Below, piece after piece: positions 25,861 through 34,339 of a stretch of DNA of 64,000 bases; positions within the stretch are counted from its first letter, which is position 1, and each line of letters begins with the position of its first letter. Source of the DNA: Lederbergia sp. NSJ-179. Its GTDB lineage: Bacteria > Bacillota > Bacilli > Bacillales > Bacillaceae_C. The notes beneath the pieces are model-generated. The model saw nothing but the letters and a program-made list of their open reading frames with translations, did no database searches and was not told the DNA's origin. The DNA lies in contig NZ_JALIFP010000001.1 in assembly GCF_022867885.1 (NCBI RefSeq), forward strand, positions 62,001 to 126,000, in the 5' to 3' direction. The position numbers and the translations under genes are program-made.

Positions 25861-25887
25861 AGGAATTAGAGGGATAAGAGTAGAAAT
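25861..25887 (+). promoter_or_regulatory. sigma-H-like promoter of the spoIIA operon
   Basis: AGGAATT (25861-25867) and TAGAAAT (25881-25887) with a 13-nt spacer. The -35 fits sigma-H (RnAGGAwWW) well; the -10 is a poorer fit to RnnGAAT. spoIIA is sigma-H/Spo0A-driven in B. subtilis. No clear 0A box was found. Confidence 0.45.
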
Positions 25888-25925
25888 GACTCATTATACT
25901 TCTATATGTAAGGGGGATTAGGCAA

Positions 25926-26276
25926 TTGAGTTTGACTATTGAATTGGATGTAAGACAAGACGTACTATGTGTGCGGCTTACAGGAGAACTTGATCATCAT
26001 ACAGCGGAGGAATTAAGAGGAAAGGTTAATCAAGCGATTGAGGCCTATGATATTCATCACATTGTGTTGAATTTGGCGAATCTCACTTTTATGGACAGTT
26101 CTGGATTGGGAGTCATTTTGGGAAGGTATAAGCAAATTAAGCTAAAGAATGGTGAAATGGTCGTCTGTGCAATTTCCCCACCGGTAAAGAGGTTATTTGA
26201 AATGTCGGGGTTATTTAAAATCATGAATCTTGAAACCTCAGAACAAGTAGCTTTAGAAAGATTGGGGGTTGCATAA
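25926..26276 (+). CDS. spoIIAA: anti-anti-sigma factor SpoIIAA
   Basis: 116-residue STAS-domain protein. When unphosphorylated it displaces sigma-F from SpoIIAB in the forespore. The phosphorylation site is in [13 protein letters not shown] (Ser58 by position, as in B. subtilis), and [12 protein letters not shown] near the N-terminus is the nucleotide/partner surface. Start TTG with AAGGGGG at 9 nt. First gene of spoIIAA-spoIIAB-sigF. Confidence 0.97.
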   Translation: MSLTIELDVRQDVLCVRLTGELDHHTAEELRGKVNQAIEAYDIHHIVLNLANLTFMDSSGLGVILGRYKQIKLKNGEMVVCAISPPVKRLFEMSGLFKIMNLETSEQVALERLGVA

Positions 26277-26278
26277 AC

Positions 26279-26719
26279 ATGAGAAACGAAATGCAACTAC
26301 AATTTAGCGCCTTAAGCCAAAATGAATCATTCGCTAGGGTAACGGTGGCTGCCTTTATTGCCCAACTTGATCCAACGATGGATGAATTAACAGAAATTAA
26401 AACCGTTGTTTCTGAAGCAGTGACAAACGCGATTATCCATGGTTATGAGCAAAATCCAGCAGGTATTGTGTATATTTCTGCCGCCATCGAAGATGAGATG
26501 ATTGATCTAGTCATCCGCGATAATGGTATTGGAATTGATAATATTGACGAAGCGAGAGAACCACTCTTTACGACCAAACCTGAATTGGAAAGATCAGGTA
26601 TGGGCTTTACAATTATGGAAAATTTTATGGACAAAGTAGAAATAGAATCACAACCCGGTTCAGGCACCACGGTCCGTCTAACAAAATATGTAACGAAAAA
26701 CAAAGCGTTATGCAATTAA
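26279..26719 (+). CDS. spoIIAB: anti-sigma-F factor and kinase SpoIIAB
   Basis: 146-residue GHKL-type serine kinase that holds sigma-F inactive and phosphorylates SpoIIAA. N-box [12 protein letters not shown] (Glu46, Asn50), G1 box DNGIGID (81-87) and G2 box SGMGFTIM are intact. It starts 2 nt after spoIIAA and ends 12 nt before sigF, so expression is tightly coupled. Confidence 0.97.
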   Translation: MRNEMQLQFSALSQNESFARVTVAAFIAQLDPTMDELTEIKTVVSEAVTNAIIHGYEQNPAGIVYISAAIEDEMIDLVIRDNGIGIDNIDEAREPLFTTKPELERSGMGFTIMENFMDKVEIESQPGSGTTVRLTKYVTKNKALCN

Positions 26720-26731
26720 GGAGCCGTGCCT

Positions 26732-27490
26732 ATGAATGTGGAATTAAAAAAAGAGGCAAGAAAGGGCTTTTTGAGCGATTCGGAAGTAAAAGACTTGATT
26801 AAAAAAAGTCAAGAAGGCGATCAAAACGCAAGAGATATTCTCGTTGAAAAAAATGTTAGGCTTGTTTGGTCTGTTGTTCAACGATTCTTGAATCGCGGCT
26901 ATGATCCAGATGATTTATTTCAAATCGGTAGCATCGGTTTATTAAAATCGATTGATAAGTTTGATCTCTCCTATGATGTTAAATTTTCAACCTATGCGGT
27001 TCCGATGATCATTGGGGAAATTCAGCGCTTTATTCGGGATGATGGAGCCGTTAAAGTAAGCCGGTCCATTAAAGAATTGGGAAACAAAATTAGAAAGGCC
27101 AGAGATGAGTTGGCCAAAAGGGACGGAAAGGTTCCAACAGTTTCCGATATCTCCACTTATCTAGATGTTTCTCAAGAAGAAGTATTAATGGCTCAAGATG
27201 CTGGAAGATCTCCAGCTTCCATTCATGAAACCGTTTATGAAAATGATGGGGACCCCATTATCCTAATGGATCAGATATCGGATGAAAATGATCATAAATG
27301 GTTCGATAAAATTGCTCTAGAAGAGGCGATAAGAGGACTGGATGAACGTGAAAGGTTGATTGTGTATCTGAGGTATTACAAAGATCAAACACAATCGGAA
27401 GTGGCATCACGCTTAGGCATTTCTCAAGTACAGGTATCTAGGCTGGAAAAGAAAATATTAGACCAAATGAAAGAGCATATGGATGTCTGA
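26732..27490 (+). CDS. sigF: RNA polymerase sigma factor SigF
   Basis: 252-residue sigma-70-type factor that starts the forespore programme. Region 2 (DLFQIGSIGLLKSIDKFD, then FSTYAVPMIIGEIQRFIRDD), region 3 and region 4 with the C-terminal HTH (QSEVASRLGISQVQVSRLEKKIL) are complete. AAGGAG is 8-9 nt before ATG 26732; GTG 26726 is too close to it. The coding end forms one arm of a terminator. Confidence 0.97.
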   Translation: MNVELKKEARKGFLSDSEVKDLIKKSQEGDQNARDILVEKNVRLVWSVVQRFLNRGYDPDDLFQIGSIGLLKSIDKFDLSYDVKFSTYAVPMIIGEIQRFIRDDGAVKVSRSIKELGNKIRKARDELAKRDGKVPTVSDISTYLDVSQEEVLMAQDAGRSPASIHETVYENDGDPIILMDQISDENDHKWFDKIALEEAIRGLDERERLIVYLRYYKDQTQSEVASRLGISQVQVSRLEKKILDQMKEHMDV

Positions 27491-27516
27491 AAGAGGCATC
27501 CATATGTTCTTTTTTA
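27476..27516 (+). terminator. intrinsic terminator overlapping the sigF stop
   Basis: CATATGGATG (27476-27485) pairs perfectly with CATCCATATG (27497-27506), followed by TTCTTTTTT. Separates spoIIA from spoVAF. Confidence 0.88.
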
Positions 27517-27517
27517 T

Positions 27518-27547
27518 GTATTAAAGTAATAAAACTACCATATACTA
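27518..27547 (+). promoter_or_regulatory. possible sigma-G-type promoter of spoVAF
   Basis: GTATTA, 15-nt spacer, CATATACTA. Resembles forespore sigma-G promoters (GnATR / CATnnTA). The spoVA operon is sigma-G-dependent in B. subtilis. Confidence 0.45.
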
Positions 27548-27599
27548 AAGGCTAGCAAGAAGCGGGAATTGCAATTAGGGATTGAAAGGAGGAGCAATA

Positions 27600-29087
27600 T
27601 TGAGCAAGCACTCCCAAGAGAAAATGATGAAGATCGATAAAAATCCAGAAGTGGTTGAAAAGTATTTTAAAGATAGAGTAGGTCTTGGAACCAGCTTTGA
27701 TCTTGATTTAAGAAAATTAGTCGTTTTAAGGAAAAAAGTTCATTTATATACGGTGAATGGTCTTTGTGATTCCTTAATTATTACGGAAATTGTAAAAGAA
27801 CTTCAAAAACTTAACGATACCGAAAAAACGACATCAAAACTATATGAATTAATTGAAAATAGGCTAAGTCATTCATCTGTCCAGCCCGCAAAAACGATGG
27901 ACGAAATGGTAGACCAAGTATTATCGGGTTTGATGGCCGTTGTTGTGGAAGGAGCGGACACTGCTTTAATCATCGATGTACGTGATTATCCCGGAAGACA
28001 ACCAGAGGAGCCGGACACAGAAAAAGTGGTGCGAGGTTCAAGGGATGGGTATGTCGAGAATATTGTGATCAACACCGCCTTAACAAGGAGAAGAATTCGT
28101 GATGAACGATTAAGATTTGAAATCATGCAGGTCGGGGAAAGGTCTAAAACAGATGTTGCTATTGGTTATATAAAGGGGGTTGCGAATCCGAGACTCGTTC
28201 ATACCATTCGTAAAGAACTAAAATCCATTGATATTGATGGGATCACAATGGCTGATAAGACAATTGAAGAATATTTGATGAAGCAAGGCTATAACCCATA
28301 TCCACTTGTTCGCTATACGGAAAGAGCAGATGTTGGGTCCATTCATTTGCTAGAAGGGCATGTGTTAATTTTTATTGATACTTCCCCCAGCATTATGATT
28401 ACTCCGGCGACATTCTTCCATCATGTCCAACATGCTGAGGAGTATCGCCAATCTCCTGCAGTCGGAACCTTCGTACGGTGGACTCGATTCCTTGGGATTG
28501 TGGTATCCATTTTTTTCTTGCCATTATGGTTTCTATTCGCGATGGACCCGACCCTTTTACCAGATAATTTAGACTTTATTGGACCTAATGAACAATCTCA
28601 TGTTCCTCTAATTATTCAATTACTGATTGCCGATCTTGGGGTGGAGTTTATGAGGATTGCCGCTATTCACACTCCGACACCGTTATCAACGGCGATGGGA
28701 TTGATTGCTGCCGTATTAATTGGGGACATTGCCGTAGATGTCGGTTTATTTCAGGGAGAGGTAATCCTCTACGTTTCACTTGTTGCGATAGGGACTTTTT
28801 CCACACCCAGTTATGAGCTTAGTGTGGCCAATAAAATGATTCGAATGATTTTATTATTATGTGTCGCTATCTTTAAAGCGCCGGGTTTGATTATTGGATG
28901 TACGATTTATATAATCTTTTTAGCCCAGAGTAAACCATTAGATGCCCCATATTTATGGCCTTTATTACCCTTTAATCCTAAAGGTTTCTATAATATATTA
29001 CTTAGAAGACCTGTTCCCGGAGCCGTGTTTCGACCAAGTGTGGTTCGACCGCAGGACCGATTCCGTCAACCGCCAAAATCACCTTAA
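27600..29087 (+). CDS. spoVAF: stage V sporulation protein AF (GerA-family)
   Basis: 495-residue membrane protein of the SpoVAF/GerAA family: large N-terminal soluble domain (about 1-285, with VRSYPGR-like VRDYPGRQPEEPDTEKVVRG) and about five membrane helices (305-460), then a proline/arginine-rich tail. In B. subtilis it is the last gene of spoVA and works with germinant receptors. Start TTG 27600 behind AAAGGAGG at 7 nt; the TTG at 27582 overlaps that site. Here spoVAA to spoVAE are missing upstream, so it stands alone. Confidence 0.93.
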   Translation: MSKHSQEKMMKIDKNPEVVEKYFKDRVGLGTSFDLDLRKLVVLRKKVHLYTVNGLCDSLIITEIVKELQKLNDTEKTTSKLYELIENRLSHSSVQPAKTMDEMVDQVLSGLMAVVVEGADTALIIDVRDYPGRQPEEPDTEKVVRGSRDGYVENIVINTALTRRRIRDERLRFEIMQVGERSKTDVAIGYIKGVANPRLVHTIRKELKSIDIDGITMADKTIEEYLMKQGYNPYPLVRYTERADVGSIHLLEGHVLIFIDTSPSIMITPATFFHHVQHAEEYRQSPAVGTFVRWTRFLGIVVSIFFLPLWFLFAMDPTLLPDNLDFIGPNEQSHVPLIIQLLIADLGVEFMRIAAIHTPTPLSTAMGLIAAVLIGDIAVDVGLFQGEVILYVSLVAIGTFSTPSYELSVANKMIRMILLLCVAIFKAPGLIIGCTIYIIFLAQSKPLDAPYLWPLLPFNPKGFYNILLRRPVPGAVFRPSVVRPQDRFRQPPKSP

Positions 29088-29205
29088 CATCGACATTGCA
29101 TAAATATTTAGATTGTGATAAAGTAGTTCTACTAATTTAGAAAGAAAAACGATCTTTGTTTAATGTTTATACAATATTTATGGTTATTTATAAGGTGGGA
29201 AAAAA

Positions 29206-30525
29206 ATGCATTTGTATGGAACTGCGGTTATTAACCAATCGGGGCATTTAGAAATTGGTGGTGTAGATACCGTAACGCTGGCTGAAGAATATGGTACACC
29301 CCTTTATGTATATGATGTTGCTTTAATAAGAAAAAGAGCACGAGCTTTTAAAGAGACATTTGACAACTTGGGCGTTAAAGCACAGGTAGCCTATGCAAGT
29401 AAAGCTTTTTCAACGGTAGCGATGATTCAACTTGTTGAAGAAGAGGGCTTGTCTTTGGATGTTGTCTCTGGCGGAGAATTGTATACAGCGATCAAAGCGG
29501 AATTTCCCAGTGAGAAAATTCATTTTCACGGAAATAATAAAAGTGACGCGGAATTAAAAATGGCTTTAGATTATCATGTTGGTTGTATTGTCGTAGATAA
29601 TTTTCATGAGTTGCACCTGCTTGATCAGCTTTGTGAGGAGCGACAGCAACAGGTTCATATATTGCTACGAGTGACGCCGGGCATTGAAGCCCATACGCAT
29701 GATTATATCTTAACAGGGCAAGAAGATTCCAAATTTGGGTTTGACTTGCAAAACGGGCAGGCCGAAACAGCCCTTACCTTCGCTCTTGAGAGTCAATATA
29801 TGAATGTACTTGGAGTACATTGTCATATTGGTTCGCAAATCTTTGAAACAACAGGCTTTCGATTGGCCGCAAGAAAAATCCTTGAAAAATTAGCTGGATG
29901 GCAATCGTCACTAAATTTTAAATCAACCGTATTAAATTTGGGTGGAGGTTTTGGCATACGTTATACAGATGAGGATGCACCATTGGCCCCTGAATCCTAT
30001 ATAGTTGAAATAATTGATGAGGTAAGAACGGAGACGGATAGGCTCGGTCTGACTTTACCAGAAATTTGGATAGAACCAGGTCGTTCTATGGTAGGGGATG
30101 CGGGAACAACCCTATATTCTGTTGGTTCACATAAGGATGTGCCGAATATCCGTAAATATCTAGCCGTAGATGGCGGAATGACCGATAATTTAAGGCCTGC
30201 TCTTTATGATGCTAAATATGAAGCGATTTTGGCTAATCGAGCGAATGATGAAATAAAAGAAAAAGTGTCGATTGCCGGGAAATGTTGTGAGTCAGGTGAT
30301 ATGCTCATTTGGGATTTACCTTTACCGGAAGCTTCCCCTCATGATATTCTCGCTGTTTTTTGTACAGGTGCTTATGGATATTCAATGTCCAATAACTACA
30401 ATCGAATACCAAGACCCCCCGTCGTATTTGTGGAAAATGGAATGAGCCGCTTAGTCGTAAAACGGGAATCCTATGAGGATTTATTACGATTAGATTTGCC
30501 ATATGCTGAAAAATCTCGAGTTTAA
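29206..30525 (+). CDS. lysA: diaminopimelate decarboxylase
   Basis: 439-residue PLP enzyme converting meso-diaminopimelate to lysine. PLP lysine is Lys66 (YASKAFS); HCHIGSQI, GGGFGIRY, EPGR and CESGD (the active-site cysteine contributed to the other subunit) are all present. TAAGGTGG precedes the ATG. No L-box (lysine riboswitch) is seen upstream. Strong terminator downstream. Same position after spoVAF as in B. subtilis. Confidence 0.97.
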   Translation: MHLYGTAVINQSGHLEIGGVDTVTLAEEYGTPLYVYDVALIRKRARAFKETFDNLGVKAQVAYASKAFSTVAMIQLVEEEGLSLDVVSGGELYTAIKAEFPSEKIHFHGNNKSDAELKMALDYHVGCIVVDNFHELHLLDQLCEERQQQVHILLRVTPGIEAHTHDYILTGQEDSKFGFDLQNGQAETALTFALESQYMNVLGVHCHIGSQIFETTGFRLAARKILEKLAGWQSSLNFKSTVLNLGGGFGIRYTDEDAPLAPESYIVEIIDEVRTETDRLGLTLPEIWIEPGRSMVGDAGTTLYSVGSHKDVPNIRKYLAVDGGMTDNLRPALYDAKYEAILANRANDEIKEKVSIAGKCCESGDMLIWDLPLPEASPHDILAVFCTGAYGYSMSNNYNRIPRPPVVFVENGMSRLVVKRESYEDLLRLDLPYAEKSRV

Positions 30526-30546
30526 ACCCGCATTTTGCGGGTTTTT
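30524..30546 (+). terminator. intrinsic terminator after lysA
   Basis: AAACCCGC/GCGGGTTT stem, starting within the stop codon, followed by T. Confidence 0.85.
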
Positions 30547-30646
30547 CGTATAAAAAGAAACTTTTTCTGAAATCTTTCGTCTAATATGTATAGAAGATAT
30601 GATTTTAGGTTATAAAGTTTTTGCCCCCTTGGGAATCAGGAATCAT

Positions 30647-30675
30647 TTGCTAAAACGAAGCCCAGCCATTACAAT
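30647..30675 (+). promoter_or_regulatory. sigma-A-like promoter
   Basis: TTGCTA (30647-30652), 17-nt spacer, TACAAT (30670-30675), upstream of the 35-codon membrane protein gene and ribT. Confidence 0.5.
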
Positions 30676-30727
30676 AAAACATGTGTATGAAAGGAATAAT
30701 GTTGGAAGATTAAGGGGTGTGCATTCT

Positions 30728-30835
30728 TTGCGCAAAAAGAATATCACTTTGTTTATTTTGATCTTACTTATGGCTATAATATGGGGCATTGTATATTGGG
30801 TATTTATAGCGCCAAATGTTCGTATTTCCAAATGA
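30728..30835 (+). CDS. small single-pass membrane protein
   Basis: 35-residue peptide MRKKNITLFILILLM followed by a hydrophobic stretch to IAPNVRISK: one membrane helix (about 7-28), positive-inside N-terminus. Start TTG 30728 with AAGGGG 9 nt upstream; a longer frame back to 30599 has no ribosome site. A sigma-A-like promoter is about 50 nt upstream and ribT begins 45 nt downstream. I do not recognise a named family. Confidence 0.6.
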   Translation: MRKKNITLFILILLMAIIWGIVYWVFIAPNVRISK

Positions 30836-31263
<428 letters not shown>

Positions 31264-31353
31264 CTGGTAAGGTAAGAAAATGGCCAGTGCTTGTTCTTTT
31301 CTTAAATATAGGAGAGTATTCTAAATCAATGGATTGTTGGCGGGGGGATTCAA

Positions 31354-32205
31354 TTGGATATCAACTTTTCTTATAAAAAACCAGAGGATCCACTTCATAT
31401 TAGTCATCGTAAACGTGATACAAAAGATGCTATGCCAGAATATCACAGTCATGTAGATCATTATGAAGTGTACTATTTAATGAATGGGAAACGAAAATAT
31501 TTTATTAAGGATAAAACTTATCATGTAAATCCAGGAAACCTTGTTTTTATTCATAAAGGCGTGCTCCATAGAACGTTTCATGTGGATGACTATGAACATG
31601 AAAGATTATTAATCAATTTTACGGATCAATTTTTTGCGGGTGAAAAAGAATCATATGCTTCCCTCTTGCAATCTGTTTTTAAACAAACGCTCATTATTGA
31701 ACTTAACCGCCATGAGCAACAAGAATTTGAACATATATTATTCACAATGATTCGAGAAATGCAAATAGCAGATGAAGGTTTTGAGTTATATTTGAAAACG
31801 TTGTTATTACAGTTACTTATTTCTTCCGTTCGTTTTTTAAATAGAAATAGTGCGGAAGTACAAGAATTTACAGGTAGTGTTTATCATAAAATGACAGATA
31901 TTATCCATTACATAAATAAACATTACTCCTCCTCTAACCTAACACTTGACTCTGTGGCGGGTCAATTTTTTATTAGCTCTTATTATTTAAGTAGAATTTT
32001 CAAAAAAGCAACTGGTTTTACGTATAGTGAGTACTTAAATCATGTTCGTATTCAAGAGGCGCAAAGATTATTACGGGAATCAAATATGAAAGTTATTGAT
32101 ATCGCTGGAAAAGTAGGATTCAATAGTTTAACCCACTTTGGTAGAGTATTTAAAAATAGTACACGGTACACTCCTTCCGCCTATCGCAAGCTTCATCGTA
32201 TTTAA
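31354..32205 (+). CDS. AraC-family transcriptional regulator
   Basis: 283 residues: N-terminal cupin sensor (HSHVDHYEVYYLMNGKRKYF, metal-type histidines around 30-35) and C-terminal double HTH (about 180-280; ISSYYLSRIFKKATG and VIDIAGKVGFNSLTHFGRVFK). Typical of regulators of sugar-degradation loci. Start TTG 31354 behind GGGGGG at 6 nt. First gene of an island not present here in B. subtilis; it likely activates the genes to its right. Confidence 0.9.
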   Translation: MDINFSYKKPEDPLHISHRKRDTKDAMPEYHSHVDHYEVYYLMNGKRKYFIKDKTYHVNPGNLVFIHKGVLHRTFHVDDYEHERLLINFTDQFFAGEKESYASLLQSVFKQTLIIELNRHEQQEFEHILFTMIREMQIADEGFELYLKTLLLQLLISSVRFLNRNSAEVQEFTGSVYHKMTDIIHYINKHYSSSNLTLDSVAGQFFISSYYLSRIFKKATGFTYSEYLNHVRIQEAQRLLRESNMKVIDIAGKVGFNSLTHFGRVFKNSTRYTPSAYRKLHRI

Positions 32206-32340
32206 TGTATGAGATTAGGAGCAGAACAAAATATGTTGTAGATCTTCAATATTAACAAAATATGATTAGCAAAAGGCAGTCGATTCCTTTTATGCTAGTG
32301 GAGAAGGGTGAAGTCATAAGAAAAAGAGAGGATGGAATGG

Positions 32341-33222
32341 GTGAAAACTAATTTTGGTTGCTGTCTAGTTATTGGTTCGTTTGTTCCGCAAAATAGTGAA
32401 AGTGAACAAATGAATCGAGTGGAACAACTTAAAGAGGGGCTAATCATGTTAGAGAAAAATAACTATGATTTTGCGGAATTAACCGTTCAATTCCTAACTC
32501 AACTTTCAGAAACGGAGTTTGGCGAGGCGGTAAAAGTAATTCAGCAATCAGCTCTAAATATTCCTGTCTGTAATAGTTTTATCCCCCCGCAGTTAAAAGT
32601 CGTTGGGCCAGATGTTTCAGATGTGGAGTTAGAAAATTATTTGCATTTAGCGATGAAACGGGTTCACGAAATTGGCGGGAAACAAATTATATTTGGGAGC
32701 GGGGGAGCACGAACAATTCCCGATGGGTTTTCTAGAGCGCATGCCCAGGAACAAATAAAACAGTTTTTATATCGCTGTGAAACCTATGGGACAAAGTACG
32801 GGATTACTGTAGCGATTGAGCCACTAAATAAAGCCGAGAGCAATATTATCAATACGGTAGAAGAGGCAATAGCACTAGCAGAGGAAGTAGATTTACCGCA
32901 TATCAAAGTGTTAGCAGACAGTTATCATATGGATTTGGAGAATGAGTCATTCAATATTTTGAAACAAGCGATAAAAGATGATTGGATCTCCCATGTGCAT
33001 ATTTCTGATCGGGAGAGACGGTTTCCTGGGGAAAAGAGTGGGAAAGAATCGATTGATTTTTCTAAACTCTTTCATGTTCTTCAGGAAGCCAAATACAGAG
33101 GCTTGATTTCAGCGGAATGTAGTTCAGCTTCCTTTGCAGAAGCAAGCGCCTTATCCCTTCCGTTTGTAAGGAACACTTGGGCAGCCATCCAAGGAGGTTT
33201 AGCAAATGTCAAGGCAGATTAA
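32341..33222 (+). CDS. sugar phosphate isomerase/epimerase family protein
   Basis: 293-residue xylose-isomerase-like TIM barrel (AP-endonuclease-2 superfamily). Metal-ligand-like residues appear in VAIEPLNKAESN, VLADSYHMDLE, SHVHISDRERRFPG and ISAECSS. Substrate not predictable. GTG 32341 has GAGAGG at 9 nt; ATG 32332 directly abuts that site and would add 3 residues. Its end overlaps the next gene by 17 nt, which indicates one operon with the DUF6807 and GH95-like genes. Confidence 0.85.
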   Translation: MKTNFGCCLVIGSFVPQNSESEQMNRVEQLKEGLIMLEKNNYDFAELTVQFLTQLSETEFGEAVKVIQQSALNIPVCNSFIPPQLKVVGPDVSDVELENYLHLAMKRVHEIGGKQIIFGSGGARTIPDGFSRAHAQEQIKQFLYRCETYGTKYGITVAIEPLNKAESNIINTVEEAIALAEEVDLPHIKVLADSYHMDLENESFNILKQAIKDDWISHVHISDRERRFPGEKSGKESIDFSKLFHVLQEAKYRGLISAECSSASFAEASALSLPFVRNTWAAIQGGLANVKAD

Positions 33223-34339
33223 ATTGAAAGTAACAGCAGGGAGTCATGATCGAAAATACTGTCCTATTCTCTTCCAATTAACGAAAGCGTTGCCACGATT
33301 AACTGAAACGATGTTAGCCGATGTGCAAATGTATGATGAAAATGGTACATCTGTACCTGTACAATGCACGAAAGAAGCCGATTCATATGTGATTCATTGG
33401 ATCGTCCAGGAATTATCCGCACATGAAACGATGACGTATACGATTGATTTTGCTGGAAACAGCAAGTTAGATGTAGAGAATATTGAATTACGAGAAAAGG
33501 AAAATCAGATTGATATTATGATAGAAGATCAATTGGCCACTTCCTACGTGATGGATCCAACATTAGCAAAGCCTTATCTTGGACCTATTATTGGACCAAA
33601 TGGCCTAAGTTATACTCGGCTTGATTTTGAGACGACCGAACATCCACACCATCGCTCCATATGGTTGGGAATTGGTGATGTAAACGGGGTGGATGCATGG
33701 AACGAACGACCTGGCTTTGGGAAGCAAAAAATAGATCATATTGGAGAAAAACATGCTGGTCCTGTTTTTGCTAGAATTTCATCCGAAGCAAAGTGGACAA
33801 ATTTTAAGGGAAGTCCCTTAATGCGTGATCAACGAACATTCACAGTATACAATACTCCAGCCCATGCCCGTATCATGGACGTATCATTTACGCTTCATGC
33901 TGATTATGGAAGGGTTGAGCTTGGGGCAACAAAAGAAGCTGGACCGCTTGGTATCCGAGTCGCTGAAACAATGAGTGTTGATAATGGTGGCAGAATCGTC
34001 AATGCCTATGGTTCTGTAGGGGAAGAAGAATGTTGGGGGAAAAGTGCACCATGGTGTGATTATTATGGGGAAGTAGAGGGAGATACACTTGGGATTGCAA
34101 CATTTGAAGATCCACAAACAACTGAATTTCCAACGTACTGGCATATTCGCAATTATGGACTGATTGCCCCGAATAATCTTTACTTCCGTGGTGGACAGCT
34201 TTTGAGAAAAGGTGAATCACTTACCTATCATTATCGGATTTATTTTCATGCAGGGAGCACGGAAGAAGCCCTTGTCGCTGAACGGTATCAAGACTTTATT
34301 CATCCTCCGAAAGTGGAAATGATCATAGATGAATCCTAA
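33206..34339 (+). CDS. PmoA family protein (DUF6807)
   Basis: 377 residues. HPHHRSIWLGIGDVNG, the central GPLGIRVAETM and the late WHIRNYGLIAPNNLYF are the conserved blocks of this beta-sandwich family, found beside sugar dehydrogenases and glycosidases in carbohydrate loci. No signal peptide. Biochemical role unknown; a carbohydrate-modifying role is inferred from context only. AAGGAGG is 8 nt before ATG 33206. Overlaps both neighbours (17 nt left, 11 nt right). Confidence 0.85.
   Translation: MSRQIKLKVTAGSHDRKYCPILFQLTKALPRLTETMLADVQMYDENGTSVPVQCTKEADSYVIHWIVQELSAHETMTYTIDFAGNSKLDVENIELREKENQIDIMIEDQLATSYVMDPTLAKPYLGPIIGPNGLSYTRLDFETTEHPHHRSIWLGIGDVNGVDAWNERPGFGKQKIDHIGEKHAGPVFARISSEAKWTNFKGSPLMRDQRTFTVYNTPAHARIMDVSFTLHADYGRVELGATKEAGPLGIRVAETMSVDNGGRIVNAYGSVGEEECWGKSAPWCDYYGEVEGDTLGIATFEDPQTTEFPTYWHIRNYGLIAPNNLYFRGGQLLRKGESLTYHYRIYFHAGSTEEALVAERYQDFIHPPKVEMIIDES

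Noticed and set aside
29088-29205. Lysine riboswitch upstream of lysA
   Set aside because: The interval is too short (118 nt) and has none of the conserved L-box segments.
33884-34220. Minus-strand ORFs within the DUF6807 gene
   Set aside because: Antisense shadows of a gene with well conserved family blocks and a strong ribosome site.
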